From: Betaproteobacteria bacterium | Lineage (GTDB): Bacteria; Pseudomonadota; Gammaproteobacteria; Burkholderiales; SG8-41 | Direction of reading: 5' to 3' | Length of the DNA stretch: 7,085 nucleotides | Assembly: GCA_021300125.1 (NCBI GenBank) | Contig: JAJTHX010000387.1 | Span: 1-7,085 of the forward strand | In this document: piece by piece, positions 1-6,174 of the stretch | How positions within the stretch are numbered: position 1 is the first letter of the stretch | Layout of the letters: every line of letters begins with the position of its first letter | Notes under the pieces: generated by a model | What the model was told of the DNA's origin: nothing | What the model saw: the letters and a program-made list of their open reading frames with translations, nothing else | The model's database searches: none | Translations under genes and position numbers: made by a program

Positions 1-447
1 ATATGCGAGGATCTGGTCTAAAGCAAATCGGACATCCCGCACCCGCGCCAGCGCTTCAGACTCGCGCGCCGCCGCCTGCAGGCGCTGCAACAACTCAAGC
101 GGGTTACCCTGCCACACCCGGCTGTCACTGCCTACATGTTGCGGATGCAGGCTGGCCATGCCGGCATCGGCCCAGTGGCGGGCGAGGTAGCTGTAGCCCA
201 TGCGCGAGCCGCCAAGGCCGTGCGAGAAGACGACCAGAGGCACCGGAGATTCAGCACTGGCCTGTTGGGGGAAGTAAAGGCGCACAGGCACTAGCCTTTG
301 ACGGGCGGTGTCAAACAGTTCCAAGTCCAGGATGCGGTGACCCTGGGCAGGAGATGCCATCGCCCTACCGTCCGGACCTGCTGCGACGAGGCCGACTGCA
401 CCCGTCGCAAAACCCAGAGAACGGGTGAGAAATTCGCGGCGTTTCAT
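1..447 (-). CDS. Tat-exported alpha/beta hydrolase (dienelactone hydrolase/PAF-acetylhydrolase-like), N-terminal part
   Basis: The frame opens at ATG 447-445 and stays open for 149 codons to the window edge, so the C-terminal part is missing. The N-terminus MKRREFLTRS is a near-canonical twin-arginine signal (RREFL), followed by a hydrophobic, Ala/Gly-rich stretch to about residue 30. This predicts export of a folded enzyme. The mature part begins with a beta-strand-rich section (VPVRLYFP, then VPLVVFSHGLGGSR at about residues 69-82). The SHGLGG motif is typical of the oxyanion-hole strand in dienelactone hydrolase-like and PAF-acetylhydrolase-like hydrolases. The catalytic Ser, Asp and His would lie beyond the window, so activity cannot be confirmed and the substrate is unknown. 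Its ATG overlaps the TGA of the upstream membrane-protein gene (447-444, ATGA) and has only a weak AAGAG sequence a few bases upstream, so it is probably translated by coupling as the last visible gene of the leftward operon. Confidence 0.82.
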   Translation of the reverse strand, partial: MKRREFLTRSLGFATGAVGLVAAGPDGRAMASPAQGHRILDLELFDTARQRLVPVRLYFPQQASAESPVPLVVFSHGLGGSRMGYSYLARHWADAGMASLHPQHVGSDSRVWQGNPLELLQRLQAAARESEALARVRDVRFALDQILAY

Positions 448-653
448 GGGCTCTTGGTATCGGCTGCGCGCCCGGACAACCACGGTCGGATCCACATGAG
501 CAGGCCCGCACCGGCTACCACTGGAAACACACCCCACTGAACGATGGCTACAAAAGTTGCATTCTCCCGCAAGGGGCTGGCATACACGAAGGCACCCAGG
601 ACAGGCGTGGTGGCCAGATGCAAATTGCGAAGCAGGCGATGAGGCAGTTTCAT
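444..653 (-). CDS. Small integral membrane protein, hypothetical (69 aa)
   Basis: A 69-residue protein with two hydrophobic segments, at about residues 12-26 and 32-55, separated by a short polar SPLREN turn. It has a basic N-terminus (KLPHRLLR) and a polar tail. By the positive-inside rule both ends probably face the cytoplasm, giving a helical hairpin. Three things support a real gene: an AAGG ribosome-binding site 7 bases before ATG 653-651, a four-base ATGA overlap with the next gene, and a composition typical of membrane proteins rather than an antisense shadow. No function is recognisable. Coupling to a Tat-exported hydrolase suggests a helper or anchor role at the membrane, but that is inference. 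Confidence 0.72.
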   Translation of the reverse strand: MKLPHRLLRNLHLATTPVLGAFVYASPLRENATFVAIVQWGVFPVVAGAGLLMWIRPWLSGRAADTKSP

Positions 654-660
654 GGCAATA

Positions 661-686
661 CCTTGTAAATCAATTCATCCTTGTAA
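661..686. repeat. Pair of 8-bp direct repeats in the SDR/membrane-protein gap
   Basis: CCTTGTAA occurs at 661-668 and again at 679-686 (18 bases start to start). Read on the minus strand this is TTACAAGG twice, and the copy nearer the gene supplies the AAGG ribosome-binding site of the 69-aa membrane protein. The 69-base gap around it shows no convincing promoter or hairpin, so the four leftward genes are probably one transcript. The repeat may be chance. Confidence 0.4.
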
Positions 687-722
687 GCGGATTGGACAGG
701 CGGAGAGATGAGGAACGTGAGA

Positions 723-1538
723 TCAAGTCATGGTGGACTTCACGGGTGCAAGCCGGAGCATGCGCTTGGTGATTGCAGCGACCATCGCCCTTGGAACAAG
801 ACGGTTGCCCAAAATCATGAGTCTGTTGGTCGTGCCAACGACGTGCGTCAAACCGCCACGAACCATCAGATCAACGCCTGCTTGCGCAACTTTACGAGGA
901 TCGGTACGACTCTCCTGGCGGAAAAAATGACCCCCGTCGATTCGTTGAGGGTCAACGCTATTGAAGAAAGCTGTATCGGTGGGTCCAGGGGCAAGACAAC
1001 TCACACGGACGCCGTAGTCTTCCATTTCTTTCGCAAGTGCTTCGGAGAAATTCAGGACGAACGCCTTAGATGCGCCATAGGCTGCAAAATAGGGTGTTGG
1101 CTGGAAAGCCGCCGTTGAGGCGACGTTCAGAATGCGGCCTGCACGCCTTTGCTTCATGGATTCCCCATAAAGGCGACAAAGTTCGGCGACGGCAACGACA
1201 TTGAGCTGCAACATGCGGTAAATCTGCGCAGGTTCGATTTCGATGTGTGTGTCGACGATGCCAAACCCCGCGTTGTTGATCAGAGTGTCAATTTGGAACC
1301 CATGTTTTTCGGTATGCTCGAAAAGCCGGTGTGCAGCCCCGGGTTCAGACAGATCGATGGAGTGCACGTGAACCTCGGTTCCGTGAGCTGCGCGTAGTTC
1401 GTTCGCTGCTGTCTGAAGTCGCACTGCATCCCGTCCAACGAGGATGAGACTGTGTTCGCGTGAGGCCAGTAGCCTGGCCACCTCCAGGCCGATACCGCCG
1501 CCGCCACCTGTGATGAGGATAGATTTTGCCGAACTCAT
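723..1538 (-). CDS. Short-chain dehydrogenase/reductase (SDR), classical type
   Basis: A 271-residue NAD(P)-dependent oxidoreductase of the classical SDR family, probably cytoplasmic. The Rossmann cofactor motif TGGGGGIG sits at residues 10-17, an acidic IDL adenine-binding motif at about 61-63, and NNAG at 88-91. The catalytic tetrad is complete: Asn113 (QLNVV), Ser141 (NVAST), and Tyr154 and Lys158 (YGASK). PGPTDTAF at 184-191 is the usual post-catalytic loop. VGRD at 34-37 after the second strand places an Arg where many NADP-preferring members have a basic residue, which hints at NADPH. Length is normal for the DltE/COG0300-like branch. ATG 1538-1536 overlaps the TGA of the upstream alpha/beta hydrolase by ATGA and is preceded by AGGGGAG at good spacing. 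The substrate is unknown; the operon context suggests a carbonyl or other reactive organic compound. Confidence 0.93.
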   Translation of the reverse strand: MSSAKSILITGGGGGIGLEVARLLASREHSLILVGRDAVRLQTAANELRAAHGTEVHVHSIDLSEPGAAHRLFEHTEKHGFQIDTLINNAGFGIVDTHIEIEPAQIYRMLQLNVVAVAELCRLYGESMKQRRAGRILNVASTAAFQPTPYFAAYGASKAFVLNFSEALAKEMEDYGVRVSCLAPGPTDTAFFNSVDPQRIDGGHFFRQESRTDPRKVAQAGVDLMVRGGLTHVVGTTNRLMILGNRLVPRAMVAAITKRMLRLAPVKSTMT

Positions 1539-2440
1539 AACGGGCGCTCCCCTGAGAAATCAATGTGGCGCTGAAGGAAATCATCAATCCGTGCAGTGAC
1601 ACTCACTGGGTCATCGACGACCGAAATATGGGCCGTGTCGAGCACCTCAAAATGACCATTGGGCAGCGCTTCAGATGCACACTTGAGGGCGTCAACCGGG
1701 TACATCGAATCTTGGCGACCAGCCACGAAGAGTGTGGGTGCCTTGATCCCGTTCATGCGATCAGCCAGCGGTTCACGATCGATCAGCACCGATCGAACCG
1801 CCTGTGAGAGTGCAGCACCATCGGCCTGACGCAGATGTTGGTGAAATTCCTCTTGAGTGACACCTCCACGCTCGATGGTGGCAGGCAGGAAGAAAGCTTT
1901 CGCGACGCCGTTTCTGTAAGCCGCTGTGGAGTGGATCCAGCGTGCCCCCCAGACGACAAACCGGTCACTCAGGCTGGGGCCGTCGCGAGCCTTGATGACC
2001 GGTGTATTGAGCATGACCACAGCCAGGGTTCGCTTTGGTTGTAACAGCGCAAATTCCCCTGCGACCAGACCACCCCACGATGTTCCAACCACCACCACCG
2101 GTTCGGAGAGGGTCAATGCATCGAGTATCTCACCGAGTGCTTGGCCACAGTCATTCATTGAGAAAGCACCCGGGGGCCGGCCACTATCCCCGTGACCTGG
2201 CCCATCAATGGCGATGATTCGGTGCCTGCCACGCCAGACTTCAATTGGGTGGCGGTAAATCCTGTAGTCGGCAAGGATTGAAGGCCACAAGACGATCGTT
2301 TGATCAGGAGGATCTGTCGGTCCTGTGTCACGAACAGCGAGTGCGCCGACACGCGTTAAGACTTGGTTGCATGGCGGCAGCAGTGATGACGGCGCTTCTG
2401 CAGTTCTGTCTTGTTTCAGGGTCACTGTGGTGCTCGTCAT
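1535..2440 (-). CDS. Alpha/beta hydrolase fold protein
   Basis: A probably cytoplasmic hydrolase of 301 residues from ATG 2440-2438. A TTG at 2455-2453 would add five residues, but its AGGA box is too close, so I prefer the ATG, although no clear ribosome-binding site precedes it either. The fold is clear. GPGHGDSG at about residues 80-87 is the conserved turn after strand 4. GTSWGG at 119-124 is the nucleophile elbow with Ser121. GRQD at about 241-244 provides acidic Asp244, and TAH at 269-271 gives His271, so the catalytic triad is complete. No signal peptide or membrane segment is visible. It resembles the esterase, haloperoxidase and meta-cleavage-product hydrolase group, whose substrates cannot be separated by eye. 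It is the first gene of the leftward operon, divergent from the TetR gene. Confidence 0.92.
   Translation of the reverse strand: MTSTTVTLKQDRTAEAPSSLLPPCNQVLTRVGALAVRDTGPTDPPDQTIVLWPSILADYRIYRHPIEVWRGRHRIIAIDGPGHGDSGRPPGAFSMNDCGQALGEILDALTLSEPVVVVGTSWGGLVAGEFALLQPKRTLAVVMLNTPVIKARDGPSLSDRFVVWGARWIHSTAAYRNGVAKAFFLPATIERGGVTQEEFHQHLRQADGAALSQAVRSVLIDREPLADRMNGIKAPTLFVAGRQDSMYPVDALKCASEALPNGHFEVLDTAHISVVDDPVSVTARIDDFLQRHIDFSGERPL
1547..1553 (-). promoter_or_regulatory. Ribosome-binding site of the SDR gene
   Basis: Minus-strand AGGGGAG lies 8 bases before the SDR ATG, inside the last codons of the upstream hydrolase gene. It fixes the SDR start and shows the gene can be initiated independently as well as by ATGA coupling. 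Confidence 0.75.
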
Positions 2441-2479
2441 GGTGTGTGAATTCAAGATTCCTGGCGGGACGTCCAGCAG

Positions 2480-2508
2480 ATTTTGCCGGTATTGCCGATT
2501 AATGTAAA
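2480..2508 (-). promoter_or_regulatory. Candidate sigma70 promoter of the leftward operon
   Basis: On the minus strand TTTACA (5 of 6 match to TTGACA; plus positions 2503-2508) is followed by exactly 17 bases and CAAAAT (4 of 6 match to TATAAT; 2480-2485). Transcription would start near 2473, giving a leader of about 33 bases to the hydrolase ATG. The -35 box lies within the 19-bp palindrome, so a bound repressor would block it. Read by eye, not measured. Confidence 0.55.
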
Positions 2509-2520
2509 CAGCGATAACAT
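2492..2520 (+). promoter_or_regulatory. Candidate sigma70 promoter of the TetR-GST operon
   Basis: TTGCCG (2492-2497), a 17-base spacer and TAACAT (2515-2520) each match 4 of 6 consensus bases. The predicted start site falls about seven bases downstream, on or next to the TetR ATG at 2527, implying a leaderless or nearly leaderless mRNA. The -10 box is inside the palindrome, consistent with autorepression. Confidence 0.45.
2502..2520. promoter_or_regulatory. Putative TetR-family operator (19-bp imperfect palindrome)
   Basis: ATGTAAACAGCGATAACAT has dyad symmetry around position 2511: ATGT/ACAT outer arms and matching inner A/T and C/G pairs (pattern ATGTnAnCnnnGnTnACAT). It lies in the only divergent gap next to the regulator gene and overlaps the -35 box of the leftward promoter and the -10 box of the rightward one. 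TetR-family proteins bind such palindromes as dimers. Binding is inferred from position and symmetry. Confidence 0.6.
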
Positions 2521-2526
2521 GCCCTC

Positions 2527-3180
2527 ATGCAAAACAATGAATTGCCTAGAGCCACTTCTTGCAGAAGTACAGCCAAACCACGACCGCGAAGCTTTCACCA
2601 CGGCAATCTCCGGCAAGGACTGATCGACGCCGCGCTGGCTGCACCTGAGATCGAGGGACTCTCTTTGCGACAGCTCGCCGCGAGTCTTGGAGTGACGGCA
2701 GCGGCCGCGTATCGCCACTTCGACAGCCGTGAAGGCCTGTTGTTCGAAGTTGCCCGTATTGGGTTCAATCGCCTTAGGCAGCGGTTTGCTTCTGCTTTTG
2801 ATATCAAAGCCCCGCCATCGGACGTTGAAGAGGCTCGGCTCCGTCTGAGCCGCCTGGCGCAGGCCTATTTGCAATTCGCCGATGACGAGCCAGCCCTGTG
2901 GCGGCTGATCTTTGGCGCACAGGCTGAGGCTTACCGTAAAACGATCGATTCAGGAGGTGACCCCGACAGCTACGAATATCTTCCCGCGGCTTTGTTAGGC
3001 TTGTATTTGACGGGAGTTGTTTCCACTCAGCCGAGTGAGCGTGATGCGCTGTTCGCGTGGAGTGCAGTCCACGGCGCAGCCACCTTGCGCAGCGGACGCG
3101 TCCCGGGAGCTCTCATTTCCATCCCGGAACTCGCCCACGAGGTGGCTGAACGTGTGATCCTGGCCATGAAGCACGAATGA
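2527..3180 (+). CDS. TetR/AcrR-family transcriptional regulator with WHG-type C-terminal domain
   Basis: A 217-residue one-component repressor. After a basic tail, FHHGNLR at about residues 23-29 opens helix 1. The helix-turn-helix is about residues 45-65 (LSLRQLAASLGVTAAAAYRH), followed by the typical HFDSREGLLFEVA. The C-terminal ligand/dimer domain carries AWSAVHGAATL at about 177-187, the signature of the WHG (TetR_C_33) domain. The start at ATG 2527 lacks any Shine-Dalgarno sequence, and the nearest candidate -10 box ends six bases upstream, so translation may be leaderless. The gene precedes a GST in the same direction and is divergent from the hydrolase-SDR operon. It most likely represses both units and itself through the palindrome at 2502-2520, and is released by a small hydrophobic or electrophilic ligand (inference). 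Confidence 0.92.
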   Translation: MQNNELPRATSCRSTAKPRPRSFHHGNLRQGLIDAALAAPEIEGLSLRQLAASLGVTAAAAYRHFDSREGLLFEVARIGFNRLRQRFASAFDIKAPPSDVEEARLRLSRLAQAYLQFADDEPALWRLIFGAQAEAYRKTIDSGGDPDSYEYLPAALLGLYLTGVVSTQPSERDALFAWSAVHGAATLRSGRVPGALISIPELAHEVAERVILAMKHE

Positions 3181-3194
3181 CTGAAACACCGAAC

Positions 3195-3199
3195 AGGAG
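3195..3199 (+). promoter_or_regulatory. Ribosome-binding site of the GST gene
   Basis: AGGAG is placed 8 bases before ATG 3208 in the 27-base gap after the TetR stop. It is the strongest Shine-Dalgarno on the plus strand here, in contrast to the TetR gene, which has none. It would let the GST be translated more strongly than its regulator from a shared mRNA. Confidence 0.75.
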
Positions 3200-3207
3200 A
3201 TCTTCAC

Positions 3208-3795
3208 ATGATTCTTCACGACCTAAGCGCTGGCATGCACCCACGACGCGTGCGTATCTTCATGGCTGAAAAAGGCATTTCGATCGAGCGACGCGAGGTG
3301 GATGCCGCGGGTGGGGCCAACGCCCTGCCGGACTTCCTCCGGCTCAATCCACTGGGTAAGTTGCCTGTGCTCGAACTCGACGATGGCAGCGCCATTGCCG
3401 AGTCCCTGGCGATTTGTCGTTATTTGGAGGCCTTGCACCCGCAGCCACCATTGATGGGGCAGACACCTCAGGTCTCGGCCCAAACCGACATGTGGACGTT
3501 GCGCATGGATCACGAACTGTCACAGCCGATCGCGCTGGCATTTGTGCACAGCAGCGACTTCTACCGCGGGCGCGTCGAGCAGGTGCCCGAAGTCGCCGGC
3601 TGGGCCCGCAATCGGGCGCTGCAGACCTTGGCGTGGCTGGATGGCGAGTTGGCTGAGCGCAGCCACATCGCTGGCGATGACTACACCCTGGCCGACTTCG
3701 TCGCGCGGCAGTGCATCGGCCGATCCTCTATTCGCCCAGATCGTGCTCCGGCACACGCGCAAGACCGCCTACGCCAGCGATCGCACGCTGCCTGA
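3208..3795 (+). CDS. Glutathione S-transferase, C-terminally truncated and running out of frame into a nitroreductase remnant
   Basis: Residues 1-80 form the thioredoxin-like glutathione-binding domain: RRVRIFMAEKG at 13-23, NPLGKLPVL at 47-55 with the cis-Pro at 53, and the gamma-glutamyl-binding ES at 65-66 followed by LAICRYLE. Residues 90-165 form most of the helical domain, including DYTLADFVA at 158-166, the N-capping/hydrophobic-staple region. From about residue 167 the translation turns into Arg/Ser/Ala/His-rich sequence (RQCIGRSSIRPDRAPAHAQ) until the TGA at 3793-3795. This tail is the out-of-frame reading of the nitroreductase fragment next door, so roughly the last 30-40 native residues are missing (the family usually has 200-220 residues). 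The glutathione site is retained, but loss of the C-terminal helices may destabilise the protein. It is second in the operon after TetR; the intact ancestor would conjugate or reduce electrophiles with glutathione. Confidence 0.83.
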   Translation: MILHDLSAGMHPRRVRIFMAEKGISIERREVDAAGGANALPDFLRLNPLGKLPVLELDDGSAIAESLAICRYLEALHPQPPLMGQTPQVSAQTDMWTLRMDHELSQPIALAFVHSSDFYRGRVEQVPEVAGWARNRALQTLAWLDGELAERSHIAGDDYTLADFVARQCIGRSSIRPDRAPAHAQDRLRQRSHAA

Positions 3796-4420
3796 CAATC
3801 TCGTGCGCAGTTGGGCAGATTCGGCCAGCCGCTTCGGCCTGCGCAGCGGGTTGGCGACTGGCGCAGCGGCCATGGATCCGATCCGCCGCATCACGCGAGA
3901 GGCCTACGAGATCGAGGTCACCACGGCCCGTACGTGGCTTGAATCAGCCCGCCTGATGCGAATCGGACCCGGCGCCATCGCCGCCAACCCCGATGGCATC
4001 AGCATGAACAGCCCGATGGTGCGGTTATTACATAGGATCGGACTCTTTGACCCGATGGAGGTGCCCGCAAAGGGCAGCAGTTCCCTGCAGCGGGTGATGG
4101 AGCACTGGATGCCCTTGGAGACCGCCAGCGGCTTCCTTTGGCTGGCCAGCCCGGACAACACTCGCTCGATGCAGGTGGCCTCAGGCCGCGCCTACGTGCG
4201 CGCACACTTGCTGGCCACGGCCGCGGGCGTTGACATGCATCCATTGTCCCAGGCCCTGCAGGAGTTCCCGGAGATGCGCGGACCGCGCGAAGCGCTCTAC
4301 CAAACCCTGGACCTTGGTGCAGCGGATCAAACGCTGCAGATGCTCTCGCGCGTGGGATTCGCGACCGAAGCCCTTGGACCGAGTCCCCGCCGCAGTCTCG
4401 ACTCGCTGTTGCGGATCTGA
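3719..4420 (+). pseudogene. Acg-family nitroreductase (FMN-binding oxidoreductase), C-terminal remnant
   Basis: In a different frame from the GST, homology begins at about ADPLFAQIVLRHTRKTAY (from 3719) and runs about 233 residues to TGA 4418-4420. Hallmarks of the C-terminal half of Acg-like putative nitroreductases are present: EIEVTTARTWLESARLMRIG, ANPDGI, FLWLASPDNTR, SGRAYVR, HPLSQALQEFPEM, and a closing QMLSRVGF then PSPRRSLDSLL. Full-length members usually have about 320-400 residues and carry an N-terminal nitroreductase half (FMN phosphate contacts around a PSxHNxQPW-type motif) plus often a Tat signal. None of that exists here, because the DNA just upstream encodes the GST. No in-frame start with a ribosome-binding site is visible near the junction. 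I infer an internal deletion that joined two adjacent genes. The coding signal of the remnant is otherwise free of stops, so the event looks recent. Confidence 0.78.
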
Positions 4421-4424
4421 GGCA

Positions 4425-4611
4425 TCAGGCTCTGTCTTCACCGCTGCCGTTGACTGGGCTCGCGGGAGCAGTTGTTTCAGTGGAGATTTGTCGTTGAGTG
4501 ATATCCGGCTTAACGACCAACTCACTTGCATGCGGATCAGCCAAGTTGACGGGGCAATTGACGATGCTCTCGCGCTCGTAGCGCTCGACCAGCGCACGGG
4601 ACGACTCCTTC
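4425..4611 (-). other. Start-less GC3-biased reading frame in the convergent gap (possible gene remnant)
   Basis: Between the nitroreductase remnant and the DUF1566 gene, one minus-strand frame is open for about 60 codons, ends at TGA 4427-4425 and reads protein-like (SSRALVERYERESIVN). Nearly all of the first 23 codons end in G or C, like a coding sequence of this genome, while later codons do not. There is no ATG, GTG or TTG in this frame after its upstream stop codons, so it is not a gene as it stands. It could be the tail of a gene cut off by rearrangement, or chance. No recognisable family, and no hairpin plus T-run terminator is seen in this gap. Confidence 0.25.
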
Positions 4612-5872
4612 AGACCGCGCGGCGCACGCAGCGGACATGGTTATGCCCGCGAATGTCGTCACCCTGCGGCCCGAAGCCCTGCGGCCACTTCCCAGGCTGG
4701 GCAGTCTTCGGGTCGCTCCGCTGCGCACCGGCACCATGCGCGTCCACCCAGCGCCAAGTGCCAGAGCCTGGCGGCACCTCCATCCGGCCGAGCGCCGCAC
4801 CGAACGCGAAATACACCGCCAATTCGCCAACGACGGTGAAAGGGCGCGGCTGGCCTTCCGGCGGCGGACTTTCGAGATGCGTCGTGGATGCCCAAACATA
4901 GGCAGTGGGGTCCACGAGCCGAAACACCGGGTCAATCGCCGGGATCCGCCCGTAATCCACGATGCTATGAAGCTCCTTCGCATCCGGCAGCCGCCAGTCG
5001 GCATGGCCGCCGAGCCGAAGCGCCGCGCAATGCGATAACCCAGCCTGCCAAGACCGAGCAACGCCATCGTCAGCGCGCTGCCACTCCAGGCCCGTGGCAG
5101 CGTCCAGCACGGTTTCCGCCGTCGCGCGGAAATCATTGATCCCATAGGGCGGCCCGCGCACCAGCCGCACCGCCAGCCGGTTCGGTGTGCGCATCCGGTT
5201 TGCAGGATCCATCAGCGGGTAGCCCTTGATGCGGCCATCGGCGAAGTTCACCCCAAATACCGTCTCCGACCCGCCAACCGTCCGGCCCTGGTAGCGCGTT
5301 GCCGTCCATTCCTGGGCATCAATCGACCGCCGCCCGGCTGAGGCGTCGCCAAGCCCTACACCGCCGCCATAGGCGAAGCGAAACACCGAGGTGTTGATGT
5401 AAGGGCGGGAGGTTGCCGGATCGCCGGTGAAGCCGCCACGGAAATCCATCAGCGAATAAAGCTCTCGGATGGACGGCACCGGCCAATCGCCGTGGCCACC
5501 GAGGCGGCTTTCGGTGGCAAGCCGCTCCGCCTCCTCGAGGGTGACGGGCGCGCTCGGTGTCTCGGCCCAGGTCAAGCCCGTGATCAGATCAGTGACCGTG
5601 CCATCGCCATTTGCGTGATAGGCCATGGGTCGAAGCGGGGGAGCGCCATCGGCGCCGGCGAAGGGAGCGCCCGGTGGCGGGCAGGCGATCTGCACGGTTG
5701 CACCAAAGCAGCGATCCTGCCCAGTGCCGGGGAGGGTGTAGGACAGCGTTTGCGCCGCGGCAGGGGCAGCGGCGACTGCCAAACCGAACGATCCCAGAAG
5801 CATCGCAGCCAGATGACGGAGCTTCAAGGTCATGGCGACAACTTTTTTCATAATGAATCGTAAATCATCCAT
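4610..5872 (-). CDS. Secreted protein with two tandem DUF1566 (Lcl C-terminal-like) units
   Basis: A 420-residue protein. A hydrophobic signal segment spans about residues 19-40 with an AAPAAA|Q cleavage site, so it is exported. ATG 5872 gives a long n-region and has a weak GGATGAG upstream; Met8 (5851) and Met14 (5833) are alternative starts with a more ordinary signal peptide. A Cys-containing CFGATVQIACPPPG (55-68) and NGDGTVTDLITGLTW (88-102) lead into unit one (about 92-239: HGDWPVPSIRELYSLMDF, closing with VRLVRG). Unit two (about 254-417) is canonical: DAATGLEWQ, HADWRLPDAKELHSIVD, WASTTH, and the closing VRCVRR. In DUF1566/Lcl proteins these units form C-type-lectin-like folds and act outside the cell, for example in attachment. 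Ligand and role here are unknown. The gene stands alone, convergent with the nitroreductase remnant, and looks visibly more GC-rich than the left half of the window. Confidence 0.88.
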   Translation of the reverse strand: MDDLRFIMKKVVAMTLKLRHLAAMLLGSFGLAVAAAPAAAQTLSYTLPGTGQDRCFGATVQIACPPPGAPFAGADGAPPLRPMAYHANGDGTVTDLITGLTWAETPSAPVTLEEAERLATESRLGGHGDWPVPSIRELYSLMDFRGGFTGDPATSRPYINTSVFRFAYGGGVGLGDASAGRRSIDAQEWTATRYQGRTVGGSETVFGVNFADGRIKGYPLMDPANRMRTPNRLAVRLVRGPPYGINDFRATAETVLDAATGLEWQRADDGVARSWQAGLSHCAALRLGGHADWRLPDAKELHSIVDYGRIPAIDPVFRLVDPTAYVWASTTHLESPPPEGQPRPFTVVGELAVYFAFGAALGRMEVPPGSGTWRWVDAHGAGAQRSDPKTAQPGKWPQGFGPQGDDIRGHNHVRCVRRAV

Positions 5873-6096
5873 GTCGGCTCATCCAGGCATTGCTGAGGTC
5901 GAGCGCGGGGAGGGCCCCCCGTGCATTGAGGACGGCGATACGCTCACGGCGGAACCCAGATCTGGCGTGGGGGTACCGGCGTCGGTCGCAAGGCGATCGC
6001 GGATCCGGTGCCGCGCGTGGCGGTCCTGGAGTAACCGGTCTGGGCTGGAACTGGACTTCATTGCTGGGCGGATTTCTGCGTTGAATCGCGCATTAG

Positions 6097-6130
6097 GTTC
6101 CGGGGAACAACTTCGCCCGGGTTTCCCGGG
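6097..6130. repeat. Cluster of short GC-rich palindromes
   Basis: GTTCCGGGGAAC (6097-6108, five-base arms) is followed eight bases later by CCCGGGTTTCCCGGG (6116-6130), in which the self-complementary hexamer CCCGGG occurs twice around TTT. The two CCCGGG copies can pair with each other or each with itself. This may be a transcript-end structure, a protein-binding site or a repetitive extragenic element; it is only seen once in the window. Confidence 0.45.
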
Positions 6131-6174
6131 TTCTTGACGCCTCGCGCTGTCTGCCGCGACTCATGGTTGACGAG

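Noticed and set aside
708..1118. Plus-strand ORF opposite the SDR gene
   Set aside because: It is a shadow of the SDR frame, whose catalytic motifs are complete and in order; the antisense protein has no recognisable pattern.
3208..4420. A functional GST-nitroreductase fusion protein made by frameshifting
   Set aside because: The nitroreductase part lacks its FMN-binding half and the GST lacks its last helices, and no slippery heptamer is seen at the join; a deletion scar explains it more simply.
4480..4545. GTCGTT ... AACGAC inverted repeat as a terminator between the convergent genes
   Set aside because: The stem is only six pairs with a 16-base loop and no following T-run on either strand.
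4181..4597. Minus-strand ORF of 138 codons with a GTG start and an AGGAG upstream
   Set aside because: Most of it lies antisense to the nitroreductase remnant, its composition is Arg/Ser/Gln-rich without any family resemblance, and the upstream AGGAG is simply the sequence after the DUF1566 stop codon.
4537..5145. Long minus-strand ORF (202 codons) inside the DUF1566 gene
   Set aside because: It is rich in Arg, Ser and Trp, lacks a ribosome-binding site and lies in another frame of a clearly coding gene; high GC makes such open frames common.
5879..6061. 60-codon minus-strand ORF in the gap upstream of the DUF1566 gene
   Set aside because: Low-complexity Ser/Pro/Arg composition, no Shine-Dalgarno sequence and no recognisable motif.
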